Made by a program: the position numbers and the translations under genes
Notes under the pieces: generated by a model
Databases searched by the model: none
Told to the model about the DNA's origin: nothing
Seen by the model: the letters and a program-made list of their open reading frames with translations, nothing else
From: Ignavibacteria bacterium
GTDB lineage: Bacteria; Bacteroidota; Ignavibacteria; Kapaibacteriales; UBA961
Direction of reading: 5' to 3'
Assembly (NCBI GenBank): GCA_016873735.1
Contig: VGWD01000024.1
Location: 1 to 33,615 of the forward strand
Length of the DNA: 33,615 bases
Shown here: in pieces, positions 25,275 to 33,435 of the stretch
Layout: each line of letters starts with the position of its first letter
Numbering within the stretch: the stretch's first letter is position 1

Positions 25275-26057
25275 TTATTCAGCTTTTGGTGGTTGCCATG
25301 AACGCTGTGACCACTTAACCAATTCTATATTTGCATTTCCAACATATAATTTCATTTTTGCACGTATTGGAATCCGTGCTTCATCATCGGAGAACCATCC
25401 TTCGAATTTTCCGGATAAACCATAAATGCCTGTCCAATTTGCAGTACCACTCAAGTACACTGTTTTTATTGGATACTTTGCAGCATCGATTTCAACAGTT
25501 TCTTCTTTGCCAACGAAATTGATCGAAGTGGAAACAGTATCATCCATGATGATTGTAGGTACTTTGATCGTCTTTTTGGATTTCAGCATTTGCCGAGCAA
25601 GAAAGAATAAACTACTTCCATCATTCCATTTCTTTTGAGTTTTCAGAATACGTTTATTGCTCAACTTATTGGCTTTGTATTTTTCCATGGTGACTGTTTG
25701 ACCGGGATAATCAAACAAATATTTGTCATAACTCCATGAACCATCGGACTCCTTGGTACTTGCCTCAAAGTTGTGAGAGAATTGCACCGATGGATCAATC
25801 CAGCTTTCATAGATGGAGTGCAAATCAACAAATGGTATGCCTTTGCGTGAATCGATATACACTTTTGTATGATGGACTGTTTTACCATTGAAATTTTCAT
25901 TCTTCAATGTTGTCACTTTGATGGTTCCAAGAGATATGCCCATATAGGAAACATCATAAGTCAATTCTTCCCCTGGTGCCATTACTTGGGCATATGTCGA
26001 AAACGTTGAGAAGATTCCGAATAAAAAAACGAGAAATAATCTATTGAATGCATTCAT
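25275..26057 (-). CDS. DUF3108 periplasmic protein
   Basis: 260 residues with a signal peptide (RLFLVFLFGIFSTFSTYA, cleavage before QVMAPG). The mature protein starts with PGEELTYDVSYMGISLG, the hallmark of DUF3108, and is beta-rich, with YESWIDP, FDYPGQTVTMEKY, FFLARQML and a C-terminal GWFSDDEARIPIRAKMKLYVG. The family is found in periplasms of Gram-negative bacteria; its fold recalls lipid-binding barrel proteins, but no function is established. It lies 18 bases after ctpA and 3 before the VWA gene. Confidence 0.88.
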   Translation of the reverse strand: MNAFNRLFLVFLFGIFSTFSTYAQVMAPGEELTYDVSYMGISLGTIKVTTLKNENFNGKTVHHTKVYIDSRKGIPFVDLHSIYESWIDPSVQFSHNFEASTKESDGSWSYDKYLFDYPGQTVTMEKYKANKLSNKRILKTQKKWNDGSSLFFLARQMLKSKKTIKVPTIIMDDTVSTSINFVGKEETVEIDAAKYPIKTVYLSGTANWTGIYGLSGKFEGWFSDDEARIPIRAKMKLYVGNANIELVKWSQRSWQPPKAE

Positions 26058-26075
26058 TGATTGAATATTCCTGGT

Positions 26076-27689
26076 TTATTTGAGTTTTGCGATTTTGCTT
26101 GCTTCGGGGAATAGCGTGATTGCTTTCTTTATCTGCTTATCATCTTCATAAGCAATTGGATAAAAACCCGCATTACCAAATATAGAACGTGCAATTGTTG
26201 CTTTTATCATGCTTTTGAGATATTCTTTGTCTGTTGCATAGTTGGTATCATTCCATTGAATTTCTCTTGAATCAGACAATGCACGAAAATCATTGAGCAG
26301 ATCATCTGAGATAGCGAAGTTCTTTCTGAATCCATTGAAATTATCTTTGAAAGAGGTTCTGATAGATGCTCCAAATCCACGGAGATATGAATCGGTGAAT
26401 TCCCAGAATATATTTTTGCGTCGAATGGATACACTCAAAGGTGTGATTGTATCAGGTTTTACAACATAATCAGGAGTAATGCCGCCGCCCCCGTAAACCG
26501 TTCTTCCGCTCATTGTTTTGAAAATGGGGCGGGTGGAATCAGATTTCTTTTTTGAATCTTGTGAGTGCTCGATGTTTTCACCTTCTTCAACTTCTTCGCG
26601 ACCTTCACCACGATAGTATTTGTCTTTATCGCCATATGGTCTTTGAATCAAACGACCTGAAGGGGTATAGTATCTTGAAATGGTAAGACGATATGCTGAC
26701 CCGTCAGGCAGAGGATATTGTTGTTGAACGAGTCCCTTTCCGAAAGACACGTCTCCAACGATCAATCCGCGATCAAGATCTTGAACTGCTCCGGAAACAA
26801 TTTCACTTGCTGAAGCTGAACCACCATTGATCATCACAATGAGGGGAATATTCTCAAACTCTCCGCCATCATTGGAATAATAATCTTCGTCAACTTCCGG
26901 CCTGCGTCCTTTCGTATACACGATCTTTTGACCGCCTTTCAAGAATTCATCTGCAAGTCTGAATGCCTGATCGAGATATCCACCGGGATTATTTCTTAAG
27001 TCAAGAATAAGCTTCTTCATGCCTTCACCACGCAATTTGGATGCGGCTTCCATGAATTCTGAATGCGTTGTTGCGGCAAATCGATTGATGGAAATCAGAC
27101 CGATATCCGTTTTGTCGATCATGAATGCGGCATCAACTGTATAAAGAGGAATTTTATCTCTGATGATATCATAATCAATCAATTTTGCTTCCCCCGAACG
27201 TTTGATTCCGAGCTTCACTTTTGTGTCTTTTGGTCCGCGTAATTTTTTAGGAACATCTTCTCTGGTTAAACCAATTGCACTGCTATCATTGATTTTGATG
27301 ATTTTATCTCCGGATTGAATGCCAAGTGCTTCACTTGGACCACCGCTTATTGGTGTGACGATTGTGATGGTGTCTTTTACCACATCAAACTCAACACCAA
27401 TCCCTTCAAAACTTCCCTGAAAATCCTCAGTCACTTTTTTCATTTGATCGGCAGGAATATACACTGAATGAGGATCCAGTTCATTGAGCATACCGCGAAT
27501 GGCAGCCTCGGTCAATTTTTTTGTGTCAACATTCTCGACATACATTTGATTGGCTCTGTTCAATACATCATTGAACTTTTTGACTTGATCATAAATTGAG
27601 TCATTTGACATTGCCGGACGAGACATTGTACCGAGAAAAATTCCGATGCCGACGAAGGCACCAAAGATTAATGCTTTTGTAATTTTCAT
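26076..27689 (-). CDS. ctpA: C-terminal processing peptidase, S41 family (CtpA/Prc-like)
   Basis: About 537 residues with an N-terminal membrane or signal segment (ALIFGAFVGIGIFLG). A PDZ domain (FEGIGVEFDVV to LGIKRSG) and the protease domain follow. Visible are LRNNPGGYLDQAFRLADEFL, the catalytic Ser in GGSASASEIVSGA and the catalytic Lys in VSFGKGLVQQQ. S41 proteases cleave periplasmic proteins near the C-terminus, affecting wall hydrolases or lipoproteins. Start codon uncertain: ATGs at 27689 and 27701 and a TTG at 27704 are in frame, none with a clear Shine-Dalgarno. First gene of the run ending at the ABC permease. Confidence 0.94.
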   Translation of the reverse strand: MKITKALIFGAFVGIGIFLGTMSRPAMSNDSIYDQVKKFNDVLNRANQMYVENVDTKKLTEAAIRGMLNELDPHSVYIPADQMKKVTEDFQGSFEGIGVEFDVVKDTITIVTPISGGPSEALGIQSGDKIIKINDSSAIGLTREDVPKKLRGPKDTKVKLGIKRSGEAKLIDYDIIRDKIPLYTVDAAFMIDKTDIGLISINRFAATTHSEFMEAASKLRGEGMKKLILDLRNNPGGYLDQAFRLADEFLKGGQKIVYTKGRRPEVDEDYYSNDGGEFENIPLIVMINGGSASASEIVSGAVQDLDRGLIVGDVSFGKGLVQQQYPLPDGSAYRLTISRYYTPSGRLIQRPYGDKDKYYRGEGREEVEEGENIEHSQDSKKKSDSTRPIFKTMSGRTVYGGGGITPDYVVKPDTITPLSVSIRRKNIFWEFTDSYLRGFGASIRTSFKDNFNGFRKNFAISDDLLNDFRALSDSREIQWNDTNYATDKEYLKSMIKATIARSIFGNAGFYPIAYEDDKQIKKAITLFPEASKIAKLK

Positions 27690-27839
27690 GGTTTTGTACA
27701 TCAAGGGATAGTTATAAGGCGCAATTTACGAGTTTATGGGCATTTACCCTCGTTTCAGGTAGGTTCAACCCCCAAATCCACTTTTTGGTTTCGGTGGCTT
27801 GACGATTCGAAATTGAGGATAGTGTGATGGATTGAAAAA

Positions 27840-28535
27840 TCAATCCTTGAAGCGGTAACCGACCCCTTTGACGGTTTCAATCAAATGACCGTATCTTCCG
27901 AGTTTTTCACGGATTTTGGAAACATGAACATCCACGGTTCTATCGACCACATAGACACTTTCTCCCCAAATCCTCTTGAGTAATGTCTCCCTTGGGAAAA
28001 CCTTTCCGCGATTGGCAGCCAAAAATGCCAAAAGTTCAAATTCTTTTTTTGGAAAGAAGGATTCTTTCTGATCAATGCGTACGGTATAGTTCTGCCGATT
28101 GATCTCAAGGGTGTCAATTGTCAAAACTTCAGGAGCTGCTATTGTTTCTGTGCGAACCTTTTCTGCGGCTCTTCTGAGAATGGTCTTTACACGAGCAACT
28201 AAAATGCGGGGGCTTACCGGTTTTTGGATATAGTCATCCGCACCTAGTTCCAGACCAAGTATTTGATCTATTTCCCCGGTTTTTGCGGTAAGAAAGATGA
28301 TGGACACTTGTGCCAGACCGGGAATGAGTCGGACTTGTCTGCACACTTCAAATCCGTCAGGTCCGGGCATCATGATATCAAGGATGATGAGGTCCGGCTT
28401 GAATTCTTCGGCTACGCTAAGGGCAATATTCCCATCTGATGCAGTTGCAACGGCATAACCCTCTTTCTCGAGATTATATCGAATGAGGTCTACAATGTCT
28501 TCTTCATCATCAACTACGAGAATTTTCTTTGCCAT
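27840..28535 (-). CDS. OmpR/PhoB-family response regulator
   Basis: 231 residues. The receiver domain has the acidic pocket VVDDEED (Asp9, Asp10), phospho-acceptor Asp53 (LDIMMPGPDG), Thr in FLTAKTGE and Lys in QKPVSP. The winged-helix DNA-binding domain ends with RTVDVHVSKIREKLG and ETVKGVGYRF, typical of PhoB/PhoP-type regulators. No sensor kinase gene is next to it, so it is an orphan within this window. A dyad ATCATG-N8-CATGAT lies 12 bases upstream of the ATG. It sits between mraY and ctpA on the same strand with gaps of 88 and ~150 bases. Confidence 0.95.
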   Translation of the reverse strand: MAKKILVVDDEEDIVDLIRYNLEKEGYAVATASDGNIALSVAEEFKPDLIILDIMMPGPDGFEVCRQVRLIPGLAQVSIIFLTAKTGEIDQILGLELGADDYIQKPVSPRILVARVKTILRRAAEKVRTETIAAPEVLTIDTLEINRQNYTVRIDQKESFFPKKEFELLAFLAANRGKVFPRETLLKRIWGESVYVVDRTVDVHVSKIREKLGRYGHLIETVKGVGYRFKD

Positions 28536-28546
28536 GGTTCTTCCAA

Positions 28547-28566
28547 ATCATGAATGATTGCATGAT
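28547..28566. promoter_or_regulatory. Inverted repeat just upstream of the response regulator gene
   Basis: ATCATG (28547-28552) and CATGAT (28561-28566) form a perfect six-base dyad with an eight-base spacer. It lies 12 bases before the start codon, where it could overlap the ribosome-binding site or act as an autoregulatory site. Confidence 0.4.
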
Positions 28567-28623
28567 GCTATGTCAAATTATGGAATTGTCACCCTCGGCA
28601 AGTTTATGATTCGATAACACGGA

Positions 28624-29754
28624 TCAACGTACTTTAAAGGTGGCCATGGTAATAATGGCTAGTAAAATGCCGATGATATAAAAGCGAGTCACAATCTTGG
28701 ATTCGTGAAGACCGGAGCGTTCAAAATGATGATGCAATGGCGACATTCTCAATAATCTTTTTCCTTCGCCATATTTCTTCTTGGTGTACTTGAAATACAT
28801 CACTTGAGCAATCACGGACACAGTTTCCGCGAAAAACACCCCACCGAGAATTGGCAGGAGAAACTCTTTTTTTATGAGAATGCATAATCCGCCTAATGCC
28901 CCACCAAGAGCCAGTGAACCGGTGTCTCCCATAAATACTTGAGCGGGAAATGAATTGAACCATAAAAATCCAAGTGAAGCACCAACAAGTGCGGCACTGA
29001 AAATGGTCAATTCATCGGCACCTCTTAAATGAAAGATGTTTAAATATTGAGAAAACACTGCATTGCCACTTACATAAGATATGACGGCCAAAGCCATGGC
29101 TGCAATTCCAACCGTTCCTATGGCTAATCCATCCAATCCATCGGTGAGATTCACTGCATTGGAGGTCGCGGTCAATATGAAAATGACAGCAGGAATATAA
29201 AGCCACCCAAAATCAAAATGTATATCCTTTGCAAATGGAAGCGTGGTCAATGTTTTATACTGTTCGAAATTCGAAGAAAACCATTCAGGAAAAAAGTAAA
29301 TGGTGGAGCCAACGATGAGGCCTACCAAAACTTGACCGACAATTTTATATCGTCCTATCAATCCTTTTTTCATTTTCTTGATTACTTTCAGATAATCATC
29401 AAGAAATCCAACCATTCCAAGTCCAAGCGTTATGAAGATGATGAGAATCACGAATGTGTTCTGAATATTGGACCAAAGCAAGGTTGGTATGATCACCGCG
29501 GAAAGTACTATGAGCCCACCCATTGTTGGCGTTCCGGCTTTCAATGAGTGATTTCCTGTTTCCTGCAATTCGGATTTTGCTTGTTCTCCGATTTGCATGC
29601 GTTTCAACATTTTGATGATCCATGGTCCTACGATGAATGAAATCAATAGAGCGGTGATTGTTGCCGCTGCCGATCGAAATGTCACATATTGAAAGACCCC
29701 GAATCCGGGAAGATTGAAATTTGTACGAAGCCAAGAGGTCAAAAAATAAAGCAT
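28624..29754 (-). CDS. mraY: Phospho-N-acetylmuramoyl-pentapeptide transferase MraY
   Basis: 376 residues, ten or so membrane segments. It makes lipid I from UDP-MurNAc-pentapeptide and undecaprenyl phosphate at the inner membrane. Seen are AGTPTMGGLIVL, the DDYLKV catalytic region, NAVNLTDGLDGLA and the C-terminal PLHHHFE motif. GAGGG stands about six bases before the ATG. It starts 16 bases after murF, the usual dcw neighbours, but the next dcw genes (murD, ftsW) do not follow; a response regulator does. Confidence 0.98.
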   Translation of the reverse strand: MLYFLTSWLRTNFNLPGFGVFQYVTFRSAAATITALLISFIVGPWIIKMLKRMQIGEQAKSELQETGNHSLKAGTPTMGGLIVLSAVIIPTLLWSNIQNTFVILIIFITLGLGMVGFLDDYLKVIKKMKKGLIGRYKIVGQVLVGLIVGSTIYFFPEWFSSNFEQYKTLTTLPFAKDIHFDFGWLYIPAVIFILTATSNAVNLTDGLDGLAIGTVGIAAMALAVISYVSGNAVFSQYLNIFHLRGADELTIFSAALVGASLGFLWFNSFPAQVFMGDTGSLALGGALGGLCILIKKEFLLPILGGVFFAETVSVIAQVMYFKYTKKKYGEGKRLLRMSPLHHHFERSGLHESKIVTRFYIIGILLAIITMATFKVR

Positions 29755-29770
29755 GCATATCCCTCAAGAA

Positions 29771-31171
29771 TTAATCGGATAGTATTCGAAATTCACGCCA
29801 TTTCTCTAAAACTCGTTCGAGTTTGATGCCTCTCGAACCTTTGATGAGAACGATGTCTCCGGAATGGGCTTGTTGATTGATCAATTGTGCACATTGCTCA
29901 ATACCTTCGGCATGAAAGATCTCGGCAGATAATGAATCAATCGAGGCATAAGCCCGAGAAAATTCTTCGCCGGTCACAATGCAAGCATCGCAAAATTGCA
30001 ATACTTGCCGGAGTAGAGTGCGATGTTCTTCCTGTGAAGAAGTACCAAGCTCGCGCATATCACCTAATAGGGCAATTCGATTTCCAGTGCAAGGCATTGC
30101 TGCCAATGTTTCCAAAGCAGTCAACATCGATGCCGGATTGGCATTATAAGAATCATTCAAAACAATAATGTCATCAATCATTGTTTTTGCCATTCTTCCA
30201 TAACCTATATACAATGGTGCTTGATAGGATTCAAGTGCCTGTGTGATCTGACTCAATGTCAATCCGCAAGAATATCCTATGCAAGCGGATGCTATGGCTG
30301 TCAAAGCACCTACTTTCCCGGGCACTTGAACATGTGCGTGCATTGTTCCATGAGCCGTACATAATTCCAATTCGACGAATCCTTGATCATCCAACGTCCA
30401 TGTGGCATGGATGTCTGCCTCTTTGTCCAATGCATAGGAAATAAAACGCGGACCTTTTGCATAGGCCATTAATCGTTCATCATTCATGTTGATGAGTCGT
30501 GTTCCACCGCATAGCTCGAGATATTCATACAATGCAGTTTCTTCCTTTTCCACACCATCAATGTCAATCAATTTTTCAAGATGTTCTTTGCCAATATTTG
30601 TGATCAATCCATGCGTCGGTTTAAGCATGTTCGAGAGTATGGCAATTTCACCCGGCTCATTCGTACCAATCTCTATGATTGCAGCTTCATGCTGTCTATC
30701 AAGCATCAACATCGTCAATGGCACGCCGATTTGATTATTATAATTGGCATTTGTTTTTAACGTGTTCTTATATGTTCCAAGAACATGTGCTACACAATCT
30801 TTCGTTGAAGTTTTGCCGGCAGCTCCCGCAACAGCTATAATTGGAATATCAAATCGCATTCGATGATATTGTGCCAATGCTCCCAATGCATGAAGTGAAT
30901 TCTCAACGATGATATGTGGAATGGCGGACAAATCTTGTACCATATGCAGACTATCCATTTGAATTACTGCACCAATCGCACCTTTTGAAATTGCATCCTG
31001 TATGAAGCCATGTCCATCAAATTGTTCGCCTTTCAAAGGAATATATAAATTCCCCTTTTGAACATTTCTCGAATCCGTTGAAATGCCATGGCAATTCATC
31101 GGCAGCAATGTTGAATGCGAGCCGAGAATGGAAATCAATTCAGATTGAGTGAATGAGGCGAAATTTATCAT
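29771..31171 (-). CDS. murF: UDP-MurNAc-tripeptide-D-alanyl-D-alanine ligase MurF
   Basis: 466 residues with three Mur-ligase domains. The N-terminal domain has HGISTDSRNVQKGNLYIPL. The ATP-binding domain has AGAAGKTSTKD and INNQIGVPLTMLML-like NANYNNQIGVP, then IIEIGTNEPGEI. The C-terminal domain has NDSYNANPASMLTAL and GDMRELG, which is diagnostic for MurF. It adds D-Ala-D-Ala to the wall precursor. A TAAGTTTG -7-like box lies 45 bases upstream. It is followed by mraY. Confidence 0.97.
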   Translation of the reverse strand: MINFASFTQSELISILGSHSTLLPMNCHGISTDSRNVQKGNLYIPLKGEQFDGHGFIQDAISKGAIGAVIQMDSLHMVQDLSAIPHIIVENSLHALGALAQYHRMRFDIPIIAVAGAAGKTSTKDCVAHVLGTYKNTLKTNANYNNQIGVPLTMLMLDRQHEAAIIEIGTNEPGEIAILSNMLKPTHGLITNIGKEHLEKLIDIDGVEKEETALYEYLELCGGTRLINMNDERLMAYAKGPRFISYALDKEADIHATWTLDDQGFVELELCTAHGTMHAHVQVPGKVGALTAIASACIGYSCGLTLSQITQALESYQAPLYIGYGRMAKTMIDDIIVLNDSYNANPASMLTALETLAAMPCTGNRIALLGDMRELGTSSQEEHRTLLRQVLQFCDACIVTGEEFSRAYASIDSLSAEIFHAEGIEQCAQLINQQAHSGDIVLIKGSRGIKLERVLEKWREFRILSD

Positions 31172-31215
31172 GCTTGATTTGTTATGTCTCTACTTATATG
31201 AAGCGCTGAACTTTG

Positions 31216-31223
31216 CAAACTTA
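31216..31223 (-). promoter_or_regulatory. Possible -7 box for murF-mraY
   Basis: On the minus strand TAAGTTTG matches TAnnTTTG, 45 bases before the murF ATG, the same distance as in the bS21-unit promoter. No TTTG-like -33 box is visible at 19-20 bases. Confidence 0.4.
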
Positions 31224-31236
31224 GCAAAATGAACGG

Positions 31237-32154
31237 CTATGGATTTTTGAGAGAATGTCTTTTTGCAAGCTCAGCTGAAAGCAAGGTTATCACGGCAGTA
31301 TAATAAGTCCATACGGCAGGAATCACCAATACAGCATATGTTCCATAAAATATGCCAAAACCGGGAGTTTTTCCAACATACCAACTAAACAGCATTCGAG
31401 CACTTTCCCATAGTAGCCAGGCAAGGATTGTCGCTTTTCTAATCATGCTCCAAGGAAGTCGCTTTGCAGGCAATGTTCTGTAAATAAACATGAATAGCAT
31501 TGGGGGCGACAAAAAAGCCACGACCCGCACCAATATACCGGTGATAAATAGTCCATCCGGCAATATTGGAAACAAAAAACCTTCAAATGCGGATGCTATT
31601 GGATGAAGAAATGTACTGGCTATCAAGAGAAAAATAAATACAATCGTACCCCAAAGATCCCTCACTTTCACATGCACGAAGGATTGCTCGGTGATTTTCC
31701 CGAACACCGCCTCCATGCCGCTGCGAAAAGATGACAATAATGCCGAAGCAGTCCAAAGCAAAGCGGGAATGCCAATCCAACCGGCATTGGAGCTATGGCT
31801 GAACAATGAGGTGATTTCCTTTAAAATGAGAGATACGGCACCCGTTCCTGATTCACCCATGGGAAGCAGAGTTGATAGGAATATTTCCAAAGATGGCAAA
31901 AAAGCATCTATATTCACCAAATTTCCAACAATGAACAATGCAACCAACAATAATGGAAATACGCATAGCAGGGCATTGAAGGCGATTCCGGCAGAAATGA
32001 GAAAAAGATGTCTGGAACCCAAATCTTCCAAAAAAGATTCTAGCGTTTTATACCAATATGTAAGGGTCTTTACATTCACGTTAAATCTGAGTTTCTTAAG
32101 GGTATATATTGATATTGCATTGTTTGGCCATGACATCGATGCCATAGCAATCAC
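31237..32154 (-). CDS. YihY/BrkB-family inner-membrane protein
   Basis: Up to 305 residues with about six hydrophobic segments. Family features are LFLISAGIAFNALLCVFPLLL near the start, the WTASALLSSFRSGMEAVFG segment, and RTLPAKRLPW before the final part with YGTYAVLVIPAVWTYYTAVITLLSAEL. Function of the family is uncertain; it was once called ribonuclease BN by mistake. In-frame ATGs at 32154, 32145 and 32136 leave the start open; none has a clear Shine-Dalgarno. It is divergent from the erpA-like gene. Confidence 0.88.
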   Translation of the reverse strand: MIAMASMSWPNNAISIYTLKKLRFNVNVKTLTYWYKTLESFLEDLGSRHLFLISAGIAFNALLCVFPLLLVALFIVGNLVNIDAFLPSLEIFLSTLLPMGESGTGAVSLILKEITSLFSHSSNAGWIGIPALLWTASALLSSFRSGMEAVFGKITEQSFVHVKVRDLWGTIVFIFLLIASTFLHPIASAFEGFLFPILPDGLFITGILVRVVAFLSPPMLFMFIYRTLPAKRLPWSMIRKATILAWLLWESARMLFSWYVGKTPGFGIFYGTYAVLVIPAVWTYYTAVITLLSAELAKRHSLKNP

Positions 32155-32164
32155 GCAAAGTTCG

Positions 32165-32172
32165 TAAATTTG
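32165..32172 (+). promoter_or_regulatory. Possible -7 box for the erpA-like gene and sod
   Basis: TAAATTTG fits TAnnTTTG and lies 47 bases before the ATG at 32219. No TTTG box is found at the usual upstream distance, so support is partial. Confidence 0.4.
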
Positions 32173-32218
32173 TAATGCTTAAGACATGTTTGAACAATTA
32201 TCTGCCGCGAGGTGAACT

Positions 32219-32635
32219 ATGATAGATCTTATGAATTTAAGTGCTTCCGAAGAAGAAGTCGGGTTTGAAACCATTCCGATCGGAGTTACCGGTGCTGATG
32301 AGAATGACAATATTCGCATTACTCAAAAAGCCCTGAATGAAGTAAAGAAGATCAAAACTCAAAATGCAATTCCAGACGATTATGGTCTTCGTGTTGGAGT
32401 GAAGGGTGGAGGCTGTTCCGGTATGTCATACACACTCGGATTTGATGCTTCTCACAAGGATATGGATCGCGTATATGAAACGCAGGGCGTGAAGGTATTC
32501 ATCGACCCAAAAAGTTTGTTTTATCTAATGGGTGTCACATTGGATTATAGCGATGGTTTGAATGGACGTGGATTTACGTTCAATAACCCTAATGTCACGA
32601 AGACATGTGGCTGCGGAAGCTCTTTTGGAGTTTGA
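32219..32635 (+). CDS. A-type iron-sulfur cluster carrier (ErpA/IscA/SufA family)
   Basis: 138 residues. The core has the three conserved cysteines: Cys66 (GGGCSGMSY) and Cys130/Cys132 (KTCGCGSSF), which hold or pass on Fe-S clusters, plus the usual FIDPKSLFYLMGVTLDY segment. The first ~30 residues, rich in Glu/Asp, extend beyond the typical ~105-residue family member. GAGGTG stands just before the ATG at 32219. It is followed 28 bases later by the superoxide dismutase, so iron-sulfur supply and superoxide defence may be expressed together. Confidence 0.95.
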   Translation: MIDLMNLSASEEEVGFETIPIGVTGADENDNIRITQKALNEVKKIKTQNAIPDDYGLRVGVKGGGCSGMSYTLGFDASHKDMDRVYETQGVKVFIDPKSLFYLMGVTLDYSDGLNGRGFTFNNPNVTKTCGCGSSFGV

Positions 32636-32663
32636 TTTTACGTACTAAACAGAGATTGCGATT

Positions 32664-33290
32664 ATGGCATATGAATGGAAATTCAACCCTCGTCCATACA
32701 GTGATGAGGAAGCAAAAGAGAAACTTGCATCTGTTGTTTCACCGGAAACATCCGATTGGCATTATAATACCCATCACAAAGGGTATGTGACATTCCTCAA
32801 CAAGATTGAATCAGAGCTTGAGAATACAGATCGTTCCGGAGCGAATGGAAATTACAGTCATGTTGGTGAATTGAAACGTCGTCTTACATGGAATCATGGA
32901 GGCACTGTATTGCATGATGTATATTGGGAAGTATTGGGTGGCGATGGTGATCCGTCGAAAGGACCCGAAATTCTAGCAGCAATCGAAAAGGAATTTGGTT
33001 CATTCGACAATTGGAAAGCTGATTTCAAGGCCGCCTGCATTGCCGCAAAACTTTCAGGTTGGGGTGTACTTACCCATGATCAACTGTATAGTGGCCGTTT
33101 GCTCAATGTATTGGTTGATGAACATCATTATGGAGCTATCTGGGGTGGAATTCCCTTGATTTCATGCGATGTTTTTGAACATGCATACTATCACAAAGAT
33201 GGCCCGGGAAGAGCAAAATATGTCGATAATTTCTTGGCCAATCTTCATTGGGAAAGAATCAATGAGCGCTATAAGAAATTTGTGCGCTGA
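32664..33290 (+). CDS. Fe/Mn-type superoxide dismutase, archaeal-like sequence
   Basis: 208 residues. It converts superoxide to oxygen and peroxide. Metal ligands are inferred as His33 (WHYNTHHKGYV), His84 (LHDVYW), Asp169 and His173 (CDVFEHAYY); Tyr41 is the gateway Tyr. The usual DVWEHAYY has Phe for Trp here, and near the second-sphere Gln position stand His154/His155, as in Sulfolobus-type enzymes (ENHF). The N-terminal HYNxHHKGYV and LTWNHGGTVLH also match archaeal-type SODs more than E. coli SodA/SodB. Metal preference cannot be fixed from sequence. No signal peptide. Followed by a terminator. Confidence 0.93.
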   Translation: MAYEWKFNPRPYSDEEAKEKLASVVSPETSDWHYNTHHKGYVTFLNKIESELENTDRSGANGNYSHVGELKRRLTWNHGGTVLHDVYWEVLGGDGDPSKGPEILAAIEKEFGSFDNWKADFKAACIAAKLSGWGVLTHDQLYSGRLLNVLVDEHHYGAIWGGIPLISCDVFEHAYYHKDGPGRAKYVDNFLANLHWERINERYKKFVR

Positions 33291-33364
33291 TTATTCAAAA
33301 ACAGGAACTAATGAGTTTAATGTGTAGTTTTGTACATACGAACTCCTCGTAAAGTTAAAAGGAT

Positions 33365-33413
33365 GGGCATTTGGCATTTCGCAACAGCGATGAGTCAGAT
33401 GCCCGTTTTTTTT
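33365..33413 (+). terminator. Rho-independent terminator after sod
   Basis: GGGCAT (33365-33370) pairs with ATGCCC (33399-33404), extended inward by a few further pairs around an internal loop, followed after one G by eight T. It separates sod from the Lon-domain gene. Confidence 0.8.
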
Positions 33414-33435
33414 ATTATTTGATTTGACAAAACAT

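Noticed and set aside
27705-27839. Possible terminator between the response regulator and ctpA
   Set aside because: Only short interrupted stems (ACGAG/CTCGT, CCAC/GTGG) with no T-run on the minus strand; not convincing.
33364-33423. 19-residue open frame (MGIWHF...) over the sod terminator
   Set aside because: It is formed by the terminator hairpin and T-run themselves, with its AAGG too close to the ATG. Probably chance.
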